DNA from: UBA5078 sp040384465
GTDB lineage: Bacteria > Pseudomonadota > Gammaproteobacteria > Pseudomonadales > Pseudohongiellaceae
Assembly (NCBI GenBank): GCA_040384465.1
Contig: JAZKJF010000003.1
Location: 248,001-312,000, forward strand
Length of the DNA stretch: 64,000 nucleotides
Direction: 5' to 3'
Positions within the stretch are counted from its first letter, which is position 1; the number at the start of each line of letters is the position of its first letter. The notes beneath the pieces are model-generated. The model was given only the letters and a program-made list of their open reading frames with translations, made no database searches and had not been told where the DNA came from. The position numbers and the translations under genes were made by a program. Positions 16,683-24,847 of this stretch are shown here, in pieces.

Positions 16683-18830
16683 TTACCCCAACAACCCCGC
16701 AAACATCCCTTGATACCACAGCACTGCGCCCATCACGATCACGGCACCGAGCATCATCCACGCACGCCATGGGCTTTTCTTCTCCGCGAACGGGTCGATC
16801 AGTGAGCGTGTAGAACCCGGTGGCAACGTGGCCAGCCCGGTAAGCGAAGCGCCGAACGGTACGTTAATGCGTGCGCGGGTGTTCACTGCCCAGCCGTTGG
16901 CGTCGAGCAACGGGCCTAGGTTGCGGCGACGCAGGGTCAGGAAGGCCATCATGACCGACGGCCCGGAGATCAACACCAGCACGCCAATCAGCACCAGCGG
17001 AATCTGCCACAAGCTCAACGCGAAAAGCCCTGACACCACGGCCGCCAGCATCGTGCCAATAGCACCCACGGCGAGCCCCATGGCGGCGAAGATACCGGCA
17101 AACTTAGCGATATCGAAGGCAGGAGGCGCTGCTGGTGTTGCCGCTGGTGCAGCGGCCACGGCACCAACACCCGTCGTGGTTTTGGCTTCAATATCCTTGT
17201 CGCGGGACGCGGCGAACTTGTGCAACTGGCTCTCGATGAACGCGGCCACGCGATTGTAGGGCGCCCAGAAGGCCTGCCGCAGGCTGACGGGCTGCTCCAC
17301 CACTTTGGTGATAGTGGCACGCCAGTCTCTGCCCTTGCGGTCGTAGAAGATGCCGTTGCGGCCTGGCACCATCAGCTCGTCGACATGCCCGCCGGTGAGT
17401 GCCGCGACGATCATCATCGGCGCCTCGCCCTTGCGCTCGCAGTTGCAATACACGAGATAGCAGCCGCTGAACGGCGCCATGGTGCCATGACGCCCCATGT
17501 CATTGACGCGCATGACCAGCTCGCAGCTGCGCTGATCCAGATACAGCGTGCCAGCCTGGAAGATCGCCTTGATCTTGCCTCGGTAGAAATCACTGAGAGA
17601 AACGAAGTTGTGCAGCAGCGTGACCAGATCGCGCTGGTAGCGCACCAGCTTTTCAACAGCGTCGATGGTCGACGCAAATACTTTGGCGGCCAAATCCTCG
17701 GTGATCAGCGCCGTCACTTGTGCGACTCCATCACTGGCAACGACGGCCTGCAGGCGCTCGATGCTCAGCTTGTGAACCGCCGTGTCCGGCTTGGCTGCCT
17801 GCCAGGCACGCCAACCGGCCAGTTGCAGGGACACGCTCATCCAGTCGTCGACAGAAAGTGTGTCACGCGCCCCCAGCAGTGGCTCGATCACCGCCGCGTG
17901 CAGTGCTTGAATGGCACCCGCCCACGCGGGATTGACGCCCTCTGTCAGCGGCAGCGGCTTGCTCGCCACGATGGCGGCCAGAGGCAGGGCCGCGACATCG
18001 GCGTCACCAGTCGCAATCGTGCGATTGCCAAGTGCGCCATAGACCAGCGGTGCGGGATTTAGCGATTCACTGGCACGAATGTCGAACGCCGCCAGCTGGC
18101 AGCGCATGAAATAGTCGTCCACCTTGGCGCGAACATTTTCGAAAGCGAGCGCTGCCGCAGCGGTGTTGCTGCCGAGTGGGGAGAGTAGTTTGTTGTCGGC
18201 GGCACCTTCGGCGTGCCAGGCAAGCACGCTCTGCGCTTGCGCGAAGAATGCAGCCAGCGTGTCGGCACTCACTCCCGGTGTGCCGCTGCGATCAGCCACG
18301 CCACCTTGCGTGTCGACGATCTCGGTGATCAGTTGGCGCACAGCCTCGTCGCTGCTCAACTCCGGTGCCACGACGCCATCGCCATTGAAGTGATCGGGAG
18401 AGAAGAGACGGGTCAGGTCGGAGAGATCGGCCACCATCAGCGCGGCGTCGGCGGGCTTGCCCATGTATTGCAGCACTCGCAGCGCGGCTTCCTTGATGCC
18501 CGCGCCCTCGGCGTCATGATCCGCAATCGCCGCTACCGGCAGCCCTTCCGCGCGGAAGAGGATGTCCGGGTCGACCAGACGCTCACAGCTCCACTGCACC
18601 GCATCCAGAATCTCGGGGACCCTGATCTGTCCGTCAGCATCTTTGTCGAGCAGCGCGGCGGTGCGGGCATCGAACTCCAGCCCCGTGGTCGGGCAATTGA
18701 GCACTGTCCACAGCTTGGGGTCGAGGCGGTTGAGGTTGCGCAGATCATCCGCAGTGTCGAGGGTGACCTGATCGAAGCCCCCGGAACGGAAGAAGCGCCA
18801 GCGGTGATTATTGTTTTCCTTGATGATCAT
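16683..18830 (-). CDS. Large EF-hand-containing membrane protein, unknown function
   Basis: 715 residues from ATG 18830 (MIIKENNNHRWRFFRSGGFD). Near residue 60 a canonical EF-hand loop is visible, DKDADGQIRVPEILDA; a second acidic loop FNGDGVVAPELS lies near residue 150. The long middle part is helical without recognisable domains, except a Cys-containing YLVYCNCERKG. The C-terminal quarter has an Ala-rich linker, two transmembrane helices (MGLAVGAIGTMLAAVVSGLF; WQIPLVLIGVLVLISGPSVM), a small loop domain and a last helix (MLGAVIVMGAVLWYQGMFAG). Stand-alone gene, divergent from arsR-like. The family is not named here; only topology and calcium binding are proposed. Confidence 0.75.
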   Translation of the reverse strand: MIIKENNNHRWRFFRSGGFDQVTLDTADDLRNLNRLDPKLWTVLNCPTTGLEFDARTAALLDKDADGQIRVPEILDAVQWSCERLVDPDILFRAEGLPVAAIADHDAEGAGIKEAALRVLQYMGKPADAALMVADLSDLTRLFSPDHFNGDGVVAPELSSDEAVRQLITEIVDTQGGVADRSGTPGVSADTLAAFFAQAQSVLAWHAEGAADNKLLSPLGSNTAAAALAFENVRAKVDDYFMRCQLAAFDIRASESLNPAPLVYGALGNRTIATGDADVAALPLAAIVASKPLPLTEGVNPAWAGAIQALHAAVIEPLLGARDTLSVDDWMSVSLQLAGWRAWQAAKPDTAVHKLSIERLQAVVASDGVAQVTALITEDLAAKVFASTIDAVEKLVRYQRDLVTLLHNFVSLSDFYRGKIKAIFQAGTLYLDQRSCELVMRVNDMGRHGTMAPFSGCYLVYCNCERKGEAPMMIVAALTGGHVDELMVPGRNGIFYDRKGRDWRATITKVVEQPVSLRQAFWAPYNRVAAFIESQLHKFAASRDKDIEAKTTTGVGAVAAAPAATPAAPPAFDIAKFAGIFAAMGLAVGAIGTMLAAVVSGLFALSLWQIPLVLIGVLVLISGPSVMMAFLTLRRRNLGPLLDANGWAVNTRARINVPFGASLTGLATLPPGSTRSLIDPFAEKKSPWRAWMMLGAVIVMGAVLWYQGMFAGLLG

Positions 18831-18941
18831 GGCACGCAGCCTCCAATCTGTTGGTATGCCACCGATCATAGTTCATGGCGCAAGAGTCACCAAGCACGCT
18901 TTCTTGCCCATGCCTTGATGTCACCGTTGACAGTCCCAGGG

Positions 18942-18980
18942 CTTTTTCTTTATATTCCTTTTCGGCTATATAAAGAAAAG
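18942..18980. promoter_or_regulatory. Inverted repeat, probable ArsR-family operator
   Basis: Arms TTTTTCTTTATAT (18943-18955) and ATATAAAGAAAAG (18968-18980) are complementary at 12 of 13 positions around a 12-base spacer. The right arm ends nine bases before the start of the ArsR-type gene, overlapping where its promoter and leader must be. This is the expected layout for autorepression. Confidence 0.65.
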
Positions 18981-18989
18981 GTTATCAAC

Positions 18990-19352
18990 ATGAACCCCGA
19001 TGAACTCAACCGCGCCTTCGCCGCACTGGCCGATCCAACGCGACGCGCGATACTTGCGCGCCTTGCCTCCGGCGAAGCCACAGTCAATCAGTTGGCTGAG
19101 CCCTTCGACATGACCCAGCCCTCCATCTCCAAGCACCTGAAAGTGCTGGAGCAGGCCGGACTCATTTCGCGAGGACGCTCCGCCCAGACCCGCCCCTGCC
19201 GCCTGGAGCCTGCGCCTTTGCAGCAGATCGCGCAGTGGGTCGGCCTGTACACCTCACTGTGGGAAACAAGTTTCGAGCGGCTCGATGCCTTCCTGCAGGC
19301 GCCACAATCCACACCAATCTCTTCTGAACCAGGAATCTCTCATGACAACTAG
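18990..19352 (+). CDS. ArsR-family winged-helix regulator
   Basis: 120-residue regulator: MNPDELNRAFAALADPTRRA opens like the metal-independent ArsR group that pairs with SRPBCC proteins. The winged helix contains GEATVNQLAEPFDMTQPSIS (recognition helix) and KHLKVLEQAGLI. Lacking the metal-binding Cys motif, it probably senses another signal. ATG 18990 is nine bases after the inverted repeat; the much longer open frame to the left lies within the antisense of the preceding gene. It overlaps the SRPBCC gene by 11 bases. Confidence 0.93.
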   Translation: MNPDELNRAFAALADPTRRAILARLASGEATVNQLAEPFDMTQPSISKHLKVLEQAGLISRGRSAQTRPCRLEPAPLQQIAQWVGLYTSLWETSFERLDAFLQAPQSTPISSEPGISHDN

Positions 19353-19848
19353 CGCCGCCCCGGTGTTCGAAATCGTCCGCGTCCTCAAACAACCTCTCGT
19401 CAAAGTCTGGAAAGCCTGGAGCGATGCCGAACAATTGCAACACTGGTGGGGCCCTCAAGGCTGCACAGTGGAAATCGGCCGTTTTGAATTCAGGCCCGGT
19501 GGCTTCTGCCACTATGCCATGCGTTTTCCCGATGCCCCGGCCATGTGGGGCCGCTTTAATTATCGACAAATCGAAGCCTCCCAAAAGTTGGTCTGGCTGA
19601 ACTCATTCGCAAATGAACAGTGCGGAATCACCCGCGCCCCTTTCAGCGACGATTGCCCGCTGGAGATATTGAACAGCGTCACGTTCAACGAACAGCATGG
19701 CGTCACCACTATCACACTGCGTGCAGAACCCTTCGGAGCCCTGCCGCAGGAGCTGCAATTCTTCGAGGATTTGCGCCCGTCTCTGGAACAAGGGTACGGT
19801 GGAACCTTGGAGCAACTGACGGAATTTCTTGCGAAAGTCAGTGGCTGA
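19342..19848 (+). CDS. SRPBCC (AHSA1/START-like) family protein
   Basis: 168-residue helix-grip protein of the activator of Hsp90 ATPase homologue 1-like group. Typical features: VFEIVRVLKQPLVKVWKAWS, HWWGPQGCTVE, FRPGGFCHYAMRFPD and the C-terminal GYGGTLEQLTEFLA. The internal cavity likely binds a hydrophobic ligand; the ligand is unknown. It is translationally coupled to the ArsR regulator, an arrangement found in many bacteria. Confidence 0.9.
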   Translation: MTTSAAPVFEIVRVLKQPLVKVWKAWSDAEQLQHWWGPQGCTVEIGRFEFRPGGFCHYAMRFPDAPAMWGRFNYRQIEASQKLVWLNSFANEQCGITRAPFSDDCPLEILNSVTFNEQHGVTTITLRAEPFGALPQELQFFEDLRPSLEQGYGGTLEQLTEFLAKVSG

Positions 19849-19952
19849 ACCACTCTCCACGCCAAGGCTTTCGGCTTGAATCGATGAGTGCCAGTTGATA
19901 CCATCCGGCGCGACCTCGGGGGCTCCTGAGCGAAAAACAGGAGAGAATTCAG

Positions 19953-20408
19953 GTGCTATTCGGGGCAGAACTGTGGGGCTGGAAAACAGAAGCCTGGTTT
20001 GACGTCTGGTCGATTGAACATCTGGCGATGGGCATCGGCCTCGGCTCTCTCGCCAGCCTGGCATCGAACGCCATCGCTCCTGGAGAAATTCTCAGCAGAG
20101 AACTGCGCAAGAAATTCGACCTGTTCATCGTCCTCTGTGTCAGCTTTCTGTGGGAAATGATCGAACACTACCTTGAAGCCGGCGTCTCCTATGACGTTGT
20201 CACGTACTGGTTTCAAGGCGTGGAATTCTGGGGCAACCGCATCATCACGGATCAACTGATGGTCGGACTAGGCTTCCTGCTGTATTCACGATGGGAAATT
20301 CTGAAATGGCCGACACGTGCTTTTTCCGTGCTCTGGCTGATACTGCACATCGGGGTTTTCCCGCACTCCATGTACCTGCATGAGCTGCCGTTGTTCGGCG
20401 GCCACTAG
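19953..20408 (+). CDS. Hypothetical inner-membrane protein
   Basis: 151 residues with about four hydrophobic segments (HLAMGIGLGSLASLASNAIA; FDLFIVLCVSFLWEMIEHYL; ITDQLMVGLGFLLYSRWEIL; FSVLWLILHIGVFPHSMYLH). Conserved-looking charged and aromatic residues inside helices (WEMIEHYLEAG, His in helix four) suggest an enzyme or transporter core, but no family is recognised. The start is GTG 19953, supported by CAGGAGAG upstream; no ATG fits. Confidence 0.65.
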   Translation: MLFGAELWGWKTEAWFDVWSIEHLAMGIGLGSLASLASNAIAPGEILSRELRKKFDLFIVLCVSFLWEMIEHYLEAGVSYDVVTYWFQGVEFWGNRIITDQLMVGLGFLLYSRWEILKWPTRAFSVLWLILHIGVFPHSMYLHELPLFGGH

Positions 20409-20454
20409 CTCCTTATCTAGAGCATCCGGCTCCTTATCTACGGCGTCCAGCTCC
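20408..20454. repeat. Two 21-bp tandem repeats after the membrane-protein gene
   Basis: GCTCCTTATCTAGAGCATCC(G) at 20408 is followed directly by a diverged copy at 20429 (15 of 21 bases kept) and a further GCTCC. It begins at the stop codon of the preceding gene and ends just before the stop of the opposing lipoprotein gene. Confidence 0.6.
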
Positions 20455-20459
20455 ACAGA

Positions 20460-20771
20460 TCACCAGGCGCGAATGCCTGCACGCCCGTCAACGCTGGCGC
20501 CACGGATGCCCGTCAGCACGTTGATGTCACGCTTCTCAAATTCGCTGCGCGTCATGCACTGAGTCGCCTTGATGTGGCTGCCGCTGCGCCTTTCCGTGAC
20601 ACAAACCACCTGATCCATCGCCGCGAGCCCGGCGTTGTAAGCTGCCAGCTCTTCTTCACTCATGGCGTTGAAATTGATTTTGCCACTGCTGCTGGCACAC
20701 GCGGCCAGGGTCAATGCAGCACAAGTAATGAAGATCAGTCTGGTCATGCTTTTTGTCGTATTTTTAGTCAT
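20460..20771 (-). CDS. Small lipoprotein
   Basis: About 103 residues. The N-terminus has a lipoprotein signal: basic start, hydrophobic LIFITCAALTLAAC with lipobox LAAC, then SSSGKINFNAMSEEELAAYN. The mature part contains two cysteines (VVCVTERRSG, ATQCMTRSEFEKRD). The family is not named; similar short Cys-containing lipoproteins occur in Pseudomonas relatives. Starts at 20771 (MTKN) and 20747 (MTRL) both give a usable signal peptide and neither has a good ribosome site. Confidence 0.65.
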   Translation of the reverse strand: MTKNTTKSMTRLIFITCAALTLAACASSSGKINFNAMSEEELAAYNAGLAAMDQVVCVTERRSGSHIKATQCMTRSEFEKRDINVLTGIRGASVDGRAGIRAW

Positions 20772-20850
20772 GGGCTCGGACCGCATTCAGGGAAGATTCG
20801 AAGGCTAGTGTTCCAGCTTTTGGTTCGGAAAGGAATCGTCGGATGTGCAA

Positions 20851-20942
20851 TCCGCATAACACCGGTTGAAATGTCCGCATAACACCGGTTGAAAACTCCG
20901 CATAACACCTGTTAATATGTCCGCAAACTCCCGGTTGGAAGA
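20851..20942. repeat. Four 23-bp tandem repeats directly before the DUF4143 ATPase gene
   Basis: Units start at 20851, 20874, 20897 and 20920, an exact 23-base period. Units 1 and 2 share TCCGCATAACACCGGTTGAA; unit 3 is TCCGCATAACACCTGTTAAT; unit 4 is TCCGCAAACTCCCGGTTGGA. Similarity therefore falls off toward the gene. The last unit merges into the Shine-Dalgarno (GGAAG) five bases from ATG 20948. The array must lie in the promoter or 5' leader of the ATPase gene. Confidence 0.9.
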
Positions 20943-20947
20943 TTTTT

Positions 20948-22213
20948 ATGCTCTATATCAAACGGTTAGCAGACCAAGAATTGCAGCGAAGGCTTGCCTA
21001 CGCCGGAGCTGTCGTCATTGAAGGGGCCAAGGCCACCGGCAAAACCGCCACGGCACTGCAATGCGCAAAAACCGTTCACCGCTTCGACACTGACCCAAAC
21101 GCCAGAACACTGGCCGCAGTGGCACCCGATATCCTGCTGAAGGAGACACCTCCTGTGCTACTGGACGAATGGCAACTGGCTCCCGAGCTATGGAACCATG
21201 TGCGGAAAGCGGTTGACGAAGGAAGTTCTCCTGGGCATTTCATCCTCACCGGCTCGGCGCGACCTGCCGACGACTTCACTCGTCATTCGGGTGCCGGCCG
21301 GTTTTCGAGAATGCGAATTCGGACACTCACCGGCTTCGAGCGCTCCATTGGTCAGCATCAAGTGTCACTTGCTGCTCTGTTGCGAGGAGAGGCATCTGCG
21401 GTGCGCGATCCCGGCCTGACCGTCCCTGACCTGGCTGAACTGGTCTGCCGCGGCGGTTTCCCCGGACATGCCACGCTCTCTACAGCGCAGGCCATGAGCG
21501 CGCTGCGTGACTACGTCGGTGAAATTTCCCGTACTGACATTCGTGAAGTGGACGGCGTGGCGCGTGATCCACTGCGCGTGGCGGCAGTGCTGACGGCACT
21601 GGCCAGACACGTGGGCACCGCAGTGCGTCCAACCACTCTTCTCGCTGACGTCGCCGCGCGCTTTTCCGGCGTGAGCATTGCGCGAACGGAGACAGTGGCA
21701 GAGTATTTGGCGGTGCTCGAACGACTGTGGATTCTGGAATACCAGCCCGCCTTCGCCCCTCATCTGCGCTCCCCCACCCGGCTGCGTTCAACACCGGTTG
21801 TACACCTTGTTGACCCCGCGCTGGCTGCAGCGGCGCTGGGGGCGACACCGGATTCGCTGCTGCGGGATCTCAATTTCTTTGGTCTTTTATTTGAGTCGAT
21901 GGTCCTGCGGGATCTGCGCGTGTTCACGCATCACCAGATTTCGGAAGTGCAGCACTATCGAGACGAGACAGGCTTGGAGGTGGATGCCATCGTGACAGGC
22001 GCCGACGGCGCATGGTGCGCGATTGAAATCAAACTGGGCGCCTCGCCTGCGGTGGTAGATGCAGCGGCAGAATCACTGCTGAAGTTCGCTGCGCGTGTCG
22101 ACACCACGCGGATGGGGACACCCGCCGCACTGGTTGTCATCACGGGCACAGGGCCTGGTTTTGTGCGCAAGGATGGAGTGGTGCAGGTTCCGTATGGAGC
22201 GCTAGGGCCGTAA
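20948..22213 (+). CDS. AAA+ ATPase with DUF4143 domain
   Basis: 421 residues. Walker A is GAKATGKT (26-33), Walker B VLLDEWQ (70-76) and the sensor strand FILTGSA (98-104). This is the AAA_14 core seen with a C-terminal DUF4143 domain, here including the PD-(D/E)XK-like strand pattern EVDAIVTGADGAWCAIEIKL near residue 350. Family members are widespread, variably present between strains and of unproved function. Four 23-bp repeats abut the start codon. Stand-alone gene. Confidence 0.88.
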   Translation: MLYIKRLADQELQRRLAYAGAVVIEGAKATGKTATALQCAKTVHRFDTDPNARTLAAVAPDILLKETPPVLLDEWQLAPELWNHVRKAVDEGSSPGHFILTGSARPADDFTRHSGAGRFSRMRIRTLTGFERSIGQHQVSLAALLRGEASAVRDPGLTVPDLAELVCRGGFPGHATLSTAQAMSALRDYVGEISRTDIREVDGVARDPLRVAAVLTALARHVGTAVRPTTLLADVAARFSGVSIARTETVAEYLAVLERLWILEYQPAFAPHLRSPTRLRSTPVVHLVDPALAAAALGATPDSLLRDLNFFGLLFESMVLRDLRVFTHHQISEVQHYRDETGLEVDAIVTGADGAWCAIEIKLGASPAVVDAAAESLLKFAARVDTTRMGTPAALVVITGTGPGFVRKDGVVQVPYGALGP

Positions 22214-22312
22214 ACAAGGGGCGCCCTATCCGTACGCTACCAGACAGCCGCCAGCGCGATCATTCCGCATACTCGGTCATAACCCTTCGCCCGCAACTGC
22301 AGGAGTGAGCAC

Positions 22313-23134
22313 ATGACCTACGTCACCACCAAAGACAAAACGAAACTCTACGTCAAAGACTGGGGCACTGGCCAACCGGTCATTCTCTTGCACGGCTGGC
22401 CACTCTCCGCCGACAGCTGGGATGATCAGGCGATGGCGATTGCCGAAGCAGGCTATCGCGCCGTTGCCTATGATCGCCGTGGCTTTGGCCGCTCCTCGCA
22501 GCCATGGAGCGGTTACGACTACGACACCTTGAGCGATGACCTGGCGGCAGTGATCGAGCACACCGGCGCCAGCAACGCCATCATCGTCGGCTTCTCCATG
22601 GGCGGAGGCGAAGTGGCGCGCTACATGTCACGCCATGGCGGTAAATCCGTGGCGAAAGCCGCGCTCATTGCGTCCGTTGTGCCTTTCCGTCTGAAGACCA
22701 AAGACAATCCCCTTGGCACCGAGCAGGAAGCATTCGACAAGACAGCAAAAGCACTCAAGGAAGACCGCGCGAAATTCTTTACGGAATTCTTCCGCAAATT
22801 TTTTGGTGCCGACGCACCCGGTAACTCTGTCAGCGATGAACTGCTCAGCAGCATGCACAACATCGCGATGCAGGGCAGCCTCAAAGCCACGCTGGAATGT
22901 CTGAAGTCATTTTCGACCACCGACTTTCGCGGCGACCTGGCGCACTTCAAAGTGCCGACGCTGATCCTTCACGGGACCGAAGACAAAACAGTGCCGATTG
23001 AGGCATCAGCAAGACTCGCCACTAAAGGCATCAGTCAATCGACTTTGATTGAATACAAGGGCGCACCGCATGGATTGTTCGCGACGCACAAGGAGAAATT
23101 GACTAAAGATTTGCTGGCGTTTATTCGGCAGTAG
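22313..23134 (+). CDS. Alpha/beta hydrolase, non-heme chloroperoxidase/arylesterase type
   Basis: 273-residue alpha/beta hydrolase. The triad is readable: nucleophile Ser95 in VGFSMGGGE, Asp224 in LHGTEDKTVP and His253 in GAPHGLF; the oxyanion strand is LLHGWPLSADSW. The YDRRGFGRSSQPWSGYDYDT signature places it in the cofactor-free haloperoxidase / esterase group (perhydrolase activity is common there). Physiological substrate unknown. ATG 22313 has GGAGTGAGC upstream. Cytosolic, no signal peptide. Confidence 0.92.
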   Translation: MTYVTTKDKTKLYVKDWGTGQPVILLHGWPLSADSWDDQAMAIAEAGYRAVAYDRRGFGRSSQPWSGYDYDTLSDDLAAVIEHTGASNAIIVGFSMGGGEVARYMSRHGGKSVAKAALIASVVPFRLKTKDNPLGTEQEAFDKTAKALKEDRAKFFTEFFRKFFGADAPGNSVSDELLSSMHNIAMQGSLKATLECLKSFSTTDFRGDLAHFKVPTLILHGTEDKTVPIEASARLATKGISQSTLIEYKGAPHGLFATHKEKLTKDLLAFIRQ

Positions 23135-23171
23135 TTCGGTTGTCGGAGCTTGACGAGTTTTTCAACGGGCG

Positions 23172-23501
23172 TTAAAACCGATTGTCATTTTCACAAGCAT
23201 CGCCGTCGTTATCGCCATCCATTCTGGTGTTGGGACAATTCCGCACAAAAAATTGCGCCTCATCTCTGGACGTCATCTGGCTACAAGTCTCGCGCCCGTC
23301 GCAGCGAAATAGCTGCGCGGAGCGAATGGCTGGTTCGGGTTGTTCGATGGTGGGAGCAACGCTCGGCACGACGAACACGGGGGCCGCTCTCTGTTCCACT
23401 GGTGCGAACGTCTCGGTTCGTGCCGGGGGCAACTCTGCTGATTTCCCCAGATATATCTGCAGTGCGATGAACGCGATGATGGCGAGTCCTAGCGCTTTCA
23501 T
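23172..23501 (-). CDS. Secreted/anchored protein with Excalibur-type calcium-binding domain
   Basis: 109 residues. One N-terminal hydrophobic segment (LGLAIIAFIALQIYL), then a Pro/Ala/Glu-rich linker, then a compact domain with four cysteines and an acidic loop: FRCDGRETCSQMTSRDEAQF followed by VRNCPNTRMDGDNDGDACEN. The DGDNDGDACE end is the Excalibur signature (EF-hand-like calcium loop). Usually such domains are extracytoplasmic. It is convergent with the hydrolase gene, 37 bases apart. Confidence 0.8.
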   Translation of the reverse strand: MKALGLAIIAFIALQIYLGKSAELPPARTETFAPVEQRAAPVFVVPSVAPTIEQPEPAIRSAQLFRCDGRETCSQMTSRDEAQFFVRNCPNTRMDGDNDGDACENDNRF

Positions 23502-23624
23502 TTACAGCCCTCCTGGCAGAGATCATTTATCTTTTGGATGTCGATCTGCGAGATCTTGTACACAGCCTACGTCAATCTGACGAGTCGATCCGTGCGGATC
23601 GTCACATCACGGGCAGTCAGTTGG

Positions 23625-24044
23625 TTAGTCCGTCCACTGCGGATTCCAGACCACCTCCCACAGATGACCGTCCGGGTCCTGGAAGTAACCGGAGTAGCCA
23701 CCCCAGAAAGTGTCATGCGCTGCTTTGACAAGAGTGGCACCGGCCGCCTTCGCACTCGCCATGATCACGTCGACCTCAGCCCTGGACGCCACATTGTGCC
23801 CCAGCGTCATTTCGGTGGCACACGGCGACGTCAACGTCAGCCCCGTGTCGTGCGCGATACTCTTGCGCGGCCACAGCGCCAGACGCAAGCCGGGCTGCAA
23901 TTGAATGAACACGACGGCGCCGTATTCAAACTCCTGGCCAACGATGCCTTCAGTCCGAAAACCAAGGCCATCGCGATAAAAGCGCAGGGATTTTTCCATA
24001 TCGGAGACGCCGAGGGTGATGACGGTGATGCGGGGGGGGATCAA
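23625..24044 (-). CDS. VOC-family (glyoxalase-like) protein
   Basis: About 139 residues in the vicinal oxygen chelate fold: RITVITLGVSDMEKSLRFYR at the N-terminus and GYSGYFQDPDGHLWEVVWNP at the C-terminus, with the metal-site His/Glu positions. The middle carries YGAVVFIQLQPGLRLALWPR. Start is uncertain: TTG 24044 has AGGAAGGA just upstream and gives the usual family N-terminus, while GTG 24098 would add 18 residues with no similarity. Substrate unknown. Confidence 0.8.
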   Translation of the reverse strand: MIPPRITVITLGVSDMEKSLRFYRDGLGFRTEGIVGQEFEYGAVVFIQLQPGLRLALWPRKSIAHDTGLTLTSPCATEMTLGHNVASRAEVDVIMASAKAAGATLVKAAHDTFWGGYSGYFQDPDGHLWEVVWNPQWTD

Positions 24045-24129
24045 ATATCCTTCCTCTGGCACTAAGGTGACTGCCGCAACGGTTGCATCTGCAGTCACAG
24101 TGACAATTTCACTGGTTGCTTAGAAAGAG

Positions 24130-24729
24130 TTAATTGCTTACTTGGTTATAAACCACTTTTTTATCAGAAATGCTCATGAATCCAGATTTTTGGATCGCCG
24201 CAATGATTATTGGAATCTCGGACTCCTCGATTGAATCACGGAAATGAGCTTTTATTGATCGAGACAGAGTAATCTCTGTTCTTGGTCTAGTGACTTTTGG
24301 TTCGTTCAGCTTTGCTATGTAAAGTGCGGCACGCTCAGTTGCGGACCTTATCAATGCGTTCCTAACGATAGAAATCTCTTCAATCGATTCAGACCTGGCA
24401 ACATAGATCTTTTTCGACTTCAGGTGCTGAATTAGCGGATCGAAACCCTTGTCCTTTGAAATGATGTGAAAGAATGGCGGCGACTCGTCGGCTGAGAATC
24501 GCCCAATGTAATAGGCGATGTGAAAATCGAGAGCATTTGGGCCGTTACCTGTGATCTTGATGTAATCCGCACGTGCCCCCATTCTGTGAATGGATTCTAC
24601 AATCTCGAACGGAACCTTATTCTGGTTTGCGCCAACGAACACATACACGTAGAAGTGCTCTGCAGATAAAATCTCTATTGAGGCGGGCCGAACGCTTTCA
24701 AAATCTATAAGAATTACATTCTTCTTCAC
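24130..24729 (-). CDS. PIN/NYN-domain protein, putative ribonuclease
   Basis: About 199 residues. VILIDFESVRPASIEIL, YVYVFVGANQNKVPFEIVES, ARADYIKITGNGPNALDFHI and FFHIISKDKGFDPLIQHLKS match the PIN-like family that acts as a stand-alone predicted nuclease; the acidic residues (IDFE, ALDFH, SKDKGFD) form the metal site. The C-terminal 70 residues look like a small helical, possibly OST-HTH-like, domain. GTG 24729 has AAGGAG nine bases upstream; ATG 24783 is an alternative. The base composition is AT-rich compared with the flanks. Confidence 0.75.
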   Translation of the reverse strand: MKKNVILIDFESVRPASIEILSAEHFYVYVFVGANQNKVPFEIVESIHRMGARADYIKITGNGPNALDFHIAYYIGRFSADESPPFFHIISKDKGFDPLIQHLKSKKIYVARSESIEEISIVRNALIRSATERAALYIAKLNEPKVTRPRTEITLSRSIKAHFRDSIEESEIPIIIAAIQKSGFMSISDKKVVYNQVSN

Positions 24730-24847
24730 ACCGGAGCACTCCTTGCGGCTGACATTCTTGTTCTCGCGCGAACTGATGTACATTGTATGTGTGTTATTGA
24801 TACACCACCCAATCTCGCTTTGAACTTACGAGAGAGCCAACAATCTC

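Noticed and set aside
18213..18989. Extended upstream coding for the ArsR-type gene
   Set aside because: Lies in the antisense of the EF-hand protein gene, includes the inverted-repeat operator and has no family similarity; ATG 18990 fits the family.
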